The notes below the pieces were generated by a model that ran no database searches, was not told where the DNA came from, and was given only the letters and a program-made list of their open reading frames with translations. Shown here in pieces: positions 60,711-64,000 of a stretch of DNA of 64,000 bases. The stretch lies in contig NC_092679.1 in assembly GCF_964355755.1 (NCBI RefSeq), positions 15,116,932-15,180,931 on the forward strand, in the 5' to 3' direction. The translations under genes and the position numbers were made by a program. Origin of the DNA: Antedon mediterranea. Taxonomy: Eukaryota > Echinodermata > Crinoidea > Comatulida > Antedonidae. The first letter of the stretch is position 1, and the number at the start of each line of letters is the position of its first letter.

Positions 60711-61030
60711 CATGCAACCAAGAGTACATTATAACGTTCATGTGACACAGGGTCACACCCTATACATATGCAACCAAGAGTACAGTGTAACACTCATGTG
60801 ACATATGCGTTGCAACCTATACATAATATGCAACCAAGAATACAGTATAACACTCATGTGACACATGCGTCACATCCTATACACATGCAACCAAGAATAC
60901 AGTATAACACTCATGTGACACATGCGTCACACCCTATACACATGCAACCAAGAATACAGTATAACACTCATGTGACATATGCGTCACACCATATACATGC
61001 AACCAAGAATACGGTATAACACTCATGGAT
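60711..61030 (+). repeat. 57-bp minisatellite, six units
   Basis: Units start at 60711, 60767, 60827, 60884, 60941 and 60996. Each reads CATGCAACCAAGAATACAGT, ATAACACTCATGTGACACAT, GCGTCACACCCTATACA with small changes. Since 57 is a multiple of three, an 83-codon frame stays open across it, which is a by-product. The preceding 200 bp are also ACATGC-rich. Confidence 0.9.
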
Positions 61031-61479
61031 TTACAGTCGATAGACTATTTGTTATTCGTCAGCGTTAATTTATTATGTGATAAACACATTTTTAATCGTT
61101 ATTAAATTAATAAATTAAATGGCATATATGTCTTCTTATTTATAAACATTAAGAACTTAATTTCAATTAATAGCTTTTAGTATTTTCAATTAATACATTA
61201 TTTCGACAATGAAATGACCTTGTACTTTTTTGGAATCGTTTCGGTATTATCAATACCTGTTTACGACTTTTAAAGGACAATTATTTAATTACATCAGTTA
61301 CTGTAAATGTGGATTTTACTTCGTTGGCAATAAAACTAATTAATAAATCTAGCGTTCGGTAATTTGTTTCTCAATCCGATCAACCGATATAGCAGTTGGT
61401 CGCTCGTTACCGTCCAAATGTGGAGTGATCCTTAACCCTGCCAATCAGTCTCTTGCCGGGCGCGTAAAAGCCGGCCGAC

Positions 61480-61490
61480 CCAGATGGCGC
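61480..61490 (+). promoter_or_regulatory. Candidate CTCF-type motif
   Basis: CCAGATGGCGC matches the AGRKGGCGC core of the CTCF consensus and lies in the most GC-rich stretch of this part of the window (about 61440-61500), 1.0 kb before the tRNA array. One short motif, unverified. Confidence 0.3.
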
Positions 61491-62289
61491 GAGATTTTAG
61501 GCAGACTATGTTCCACTAGAAACGGATTTAAGTTGGGCCAAACATAACACTCGTAAATGGGAACACAAGCGCAAGATGTCCATGTTATCTCAATCAATCA
61601 GATAGAGAATTAGTTGAATGCGTTTCGAGTATTTTTCAATTTAATTTGATTATGTCTATGTTATCGTTTCAGAGGTTTTATGGGTAACATACGTCATTTC
61701 CGTAATTCTTTTAAAGCAGACGGTATTTTTATTGAAAATAACAAATACTTAACCTAGTTAATATTATTTACATAAACACAAACAAATGTTAGCCATCAAT
61801 TGAATAAATTGTTGTTTTTTCCGATTTTTTTTTTTTTTTTTGGCGATTCCTAAATTTCCTAAATTTTAATCAGTAACAAGCGATCGGCTTAACTATTTAT
61901 CCCTTTGATTTCAGGTCAACCTTAAGTTGCGGCTCTGTATTTCCAATAAAGCAAGAATCTTCGTCGGCTATAATCACTTAGAATATTATATACTTAATAT
62001 AATACTTAATAATATAATGCATATCATAATTTAATCAGCTTTATGTAATACGCTTTTATTACGAAACGAATCGTATCACACAGATATTACATTTTATATG
62101 ACTGCCGTTATATCAAATATAATAATATTAATTACTTTTATAAAAATAAAATAATAAAAATCATGAAATGAAACGGGTTAGGCCTAACTAAAAAAAAGAT
62201 ATATATATATTAATAATAGGAAATACAAACAAATGTATTAAGTGAATCAGGATTTTATCAGATATTTGTTAGGCCTGTTTTGTAGATAA

Positions 62290-62400
62290 GACATAAGATA
62301 TGACATACTTTATTATCTCCAAAAGAAGAATTTACAGGAGCTTGCAAAAAAACAAGATTTATATAAAAATATAAAAGAACAAAATAAAAATCAGACGCGC
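62290..62400 (-). repeat. Possible retroelement 3' tail, minus strand
   Basis: Read on the minus strand it ends with GGAGATAATAAAGTATGTCA then TATCTTATGTCTTATC, a LINE-like 3' terminus with degenerate repeat. No coding part is seen. Confidence 0.35.
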
Positions 62401-62500
62401 AAGAAAACGATATCCTTTGTTACAAACTAATGGTATTACATACAGTATAACTAATTGTAGCTGGCTTTTGAATTGTACTCTGGGCGGGATGAATCGAGAT

Positions 62501-62562
62501 GTAGTCGTAGAAATCTATTGGGGTCTCCCCGCGCTGGCTGGAATCCTGCCGACTAGACTACG
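62501..62562 (+). pseudogene. tRNA-Ser pseudogene (first array unit, D-arm deleted)
   Basis: Compared with the intact genes it keeps GTAGTCGT, then jumps over 25 bases (D arm and the 5' side of the anticodon arm, including part of the A box) to AGAAATCTATTGGGG. The T loop is changed (GGCTGGAAT instead of GGTTCGAAT), and the 3' end has a five-base duplication (GACTAGACTACG). It cannot fold as a tRNA. Confidence 0.9.
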
Positions 62563-62671
62563 AACCTTTTTAGAAATTTAAAATAATGTATAGTTAAATA
62601 TATTGTTCCAGCAAACCTAAAATAGGCCTAATTTGATAAGCTGGTTTTTTTTGTAGTTTATAACTCGAGAT

Positions 62672-62753
62672 GTAGCCTTGGCCGAGCGGTTAAGGCGATA
62701 GATTAGAAATCTAATGGGGTTTCCCCGCGCAGGTTCGAATCCTGCCGACTACG
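62672..62753 (+). tRNA. tRNA-Ser (AGA), array copy 2, damaged stems
   Basis: Full length, 82 nt, with A box, extra arm, B box GGTTCGAATCC and a TTTT terminator just downstream. Anticodon loop TTAGAAA gives AGA. The acceptor has two mismatches (GTAGCCT against CGACTAC) and the anticodon stem one (ATAGA against TCTAA), so it may be a pseudogene. Confidence 0.75.
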
Positions 62754-62849
62754 AACTTTTCAGAAATTCATAATGTATATTTTAATGTATTTTTCCAGCA
62801 AACTTAATATAATCTGATAAGCTGTTTTGTTTTTTCATAAACTCGAGAT

Positions 62850-62931
62850 GTAGTCGTGGCCGAGCGGTTAAGGCGATAGACTAGAAATCTATTGGGGTCT
62901 CCCCGCGCAGGTTCGAATCCTGCCGACTACG
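62850..62931 (+). tRNA. tRNA-Ser (AGA), array copy 3, canonical
   Basis: 82 nt type II tRNA: acceptor GTAGTCG/CGACTAC, A box TGGCCGAGCGGTTAAGG, anticodon stem ATAGA/TCTAT with loop CTAGAAA (AGA reads UCU/UCC via inosine), long extra arm TGGGGTCTCCCCGC, T arm GCAGG-TTCGAAT-CCTGC, G discriminator. CCA is not encoded, as expected in eukaryotes. CTTTTC terminator follows. It is nearly identical to the human tRNA-Ser-AGA sequence as I recall it. Confidence 0.97.
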
Positions 62932-63027
62932 AACTTTTCAGAAATTCATAATGTATATTTTAATGTATTTTTCCAGCAAACTTAATATAATCTGATAAGC
63001 TGTTTTGTTTTTTCATAAACTCGAGAT

Positions 63028-63109
63028 GTACTCGTGGCCGAGCGGTTAAGGCGATAGACTAGAAATCTCTTGGGGTCTCCCCGCGCAGGTTCGAATCCTG
63101 CCGACTACG
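63028..63109 (+). tRNA. tRNA-Ser (AGA), array copy 4, two stem changes
   Basis: As copy 3 except G4 to C (a C-C mismatch in the acceptor) and TCTAT to TCTCT (one mismatch in the anticodon stem). Promoter boxes and the TTTTT terminator are kept. Function uncertain. Confidence 0.8.
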
Positions 63110-63204
63110 AACTTTTTGGAAATTCATAATGTATAGTTTAATATAGTTTCCCAGCAAACTTTATATAATTTGATAAGCTGTTTTGTTAGTTTTTGACTCG
63201 AGAT

Positions 63205-63286
63205 GTAGTCGTGGCCGAGCGGTTAAGGCGATAGACTAGAAATCTATTGGGGTCTCCCCGCGCAGGTTCGAATCCTGCCGACTACG
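63205..63286 (+). tRNA. tRNA-Ser (AGA), array copy 5, canonical
   Basis: Identical to copy 3 over all 82 nt by eye. All stems pair, both internal promoter boxes are intact, and TTTT follows the gene. Confidence 0.97.
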
Positions 63287-63381
63287 AACTTTTCAGAAAT
63301 TCTTAATGTATATTTTAATATAGTTTCCCAGCAAACTTTATATAATTTGATAAGCTGTTTTGTTATTTTTTAACTCGAGAT

Positions 63382-63463
63382 GTAGTCGTGGCCGAGCGGT
63401 TAAGGCGATAGATTAGAAATCTATTGCGGTCTCCCCGCGCAGGTTCGAATCCTGCCGACTACG
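63382..63463 (+). tRNA. tRNA-Ser (AGA), array copy 6, extra-arm variant
   Basis: Differs by loop TTAGAAA (C32 to T) and by GCGG for GGGG in the extra arm, which breaks one pair there. The acceptor, anticodon and T stems pair fully, so it is likely functional or nearly so. TTTTT follows. Confidence 0.87.
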
Positions 63464-63558
63464 AACTTTTTGGAAATTGATAATGTATAGTTTAATATAG
63501 TTTACCAGCAAACTTTATATAATTTGATAAGCTGTTTTGTTAGTTTTTAACTCGAGAT

Positions 63559-63640
63559 GTAATCGTGGCCGAGCGGTTATGGCGATAGACTAGAAATCTA
63601 TTGGGGTCTCCCCGCGCAGGTTCGAATCCTGCCGACTACG
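63559..63640 (+). tRNA. tRNA-Ser (AGA), array copy 7, acceptor variant
   Basis: G4 to A gives an A-C mismatch in the acceptor (GTAATCG), and GTTAAGG becomes GTTATGG in the D loop/A box. Other stems and the B box are intact. A TTTTT terminator follows. Confidence 0.82.
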
Positions 63641-63736
63641 AACCTTTTTAGAAATTTATAATGTATAGTTTAATATAGTTTCCCAGCAAACTTTATATAA
63701 TTTGATAAGCTGTTTTGTTAGTTTTAGACTCGAGAT

Positions 63737-63818
63737 GTAGTCGTGGCCGAGCGGTTAAGGCGATAGACTAGAAATCTATTGGGGTCTCCCCGCGCAGGTT
63801 CGAATCCTGCCGACTACG
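63737..63818 (+). tRNA. tRNA-Ser (AGA), array copy 8, canonical
   Basis: Matches copies 3 and 5 throughout. Complete cloverleaf with long extra arm, A and B boxes, and TTTT terminator. Confidence 0.97.
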
Positions 63819-63913
63819 AACTTTTCAGAAATTCTTAATGTATATTTTAATGTATTTTTCCAGCAAACTTAATATAATTTGATAAGCTGTTTTGTTATTT
63901 TTTAACTCGAGAT

Positions 63914-63995
63914 GTAGTCGTGGCCGAGCGGTTAAGGCGATAGACTAGATATCTATTGGGGTCTCCCCGCGCTGGTTCGAATCCTGCCGACTACG
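63914..63995 (+). tRNA. tRNA-Ser (AGA), array copy 9, loop and T-stem variant
   Basis: The anticodon loop reads CTAGATA (A37 to T) and the T stem GCTGG opposes CCTGC, one mismatch. The GCTGG change is shared with the pseudogene at 62501, which hints at exchange between distant units. The window ends five bases later, so the terminator is not seen and the array probably continues. Confidence 0.8.
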
Positions 63996-64000
63996 AACCT

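Larger units (their letters stand above)
53410..62500. other. Gene-free region before the tRNA array
   Basis: No supported coding sequence. It holds three tiny palindromic elements (54504, 56420, 56867), a family X repeat (55985), a possible retroelement tail (57180-57370 minus), degenerate tandem copies (57480-57830), an exact 47-bp duplication, the 57-bp minisatellite, a CTCF-like motif (61480), and another retroelement-like tail (about 62290-62400 minus). The stretch 58000-60450 shows nothing else I can name. Confidence 0.5.

Noticed and set aside
60768-61019. 83-codon ORF of 19-residue repeats
   Set aside because: The frame stays open because the 57-bp minisatellite unit is divisible by three; no other gene signal.

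Overview
The window is animal nuclear DNA: AT-rich, gene-sparse, with spliced genes showing GT-AG borders, many dispersed repeats and Pol III elements. The best clue to the organism is an NK2.1-type homeobox gene (nkx2-1). Its N-terminal motif, homeodomain, NK2-specific domain and C-terminal end resemble vertebrate Nkx2-1 closely. Together with AT-rich introns and about 50 copies of the palindrome TAGGCCTA, this suggests an invertebrate deuterostome, most likely an echinoderm. That assignment is an inference.

Layout. (1) 45-10623, plus strand: the last three coding exons of a glycine-rich (GGY/RGG) RNA-binding protein. Its introns are full of SINEs, MITE-like elements and minisatellites. A probable 3' UTR to about 12.2 kb contains an internal tandem duplication. 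(2) 12.2-33.7 kb: no protein gene that I can support. It holds MITE-like elements, a SINE, a 100-bp hairpin, an 820-bp element with inverted ends, an 80-bp-class minisatellite, and unique-looking blocks that could be regulatory. (3) 33770-37520, minus strand: nkx2-1, two coding exons and a 2722-bp intron, 342 aa, complete. A CACTCAAGTG NK2-type binding site lies 14 bp upstream of the ATG. (4) 37.6-62.4 kb: again no protein gene. It has an 82-bp satellite array with a 410-bp higher-order period, a nested double palindrome, three tiny palindromic elements flanked by 8-bp direct repeats, a 22-bp and a 57-bp minisatellite, and more MITEs. (5) 62501-63995, plus strand, running off the edge: a tandem array of tRNA-Ser(AGA) genes with a 177-178 bp period. 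It has eight full-length copies and one 5'-deleted pseudogene, several full copies carrying stem-disrupting changes.

The protein genes do not form an operon or pathway. The main biological themes are a developmental transcription factor isolated in a gene desert (compatible with long-range regulation), a tRNA gene array undergoing homogenisation and decay, and an unusually dense set of short inverted-repeat elements.
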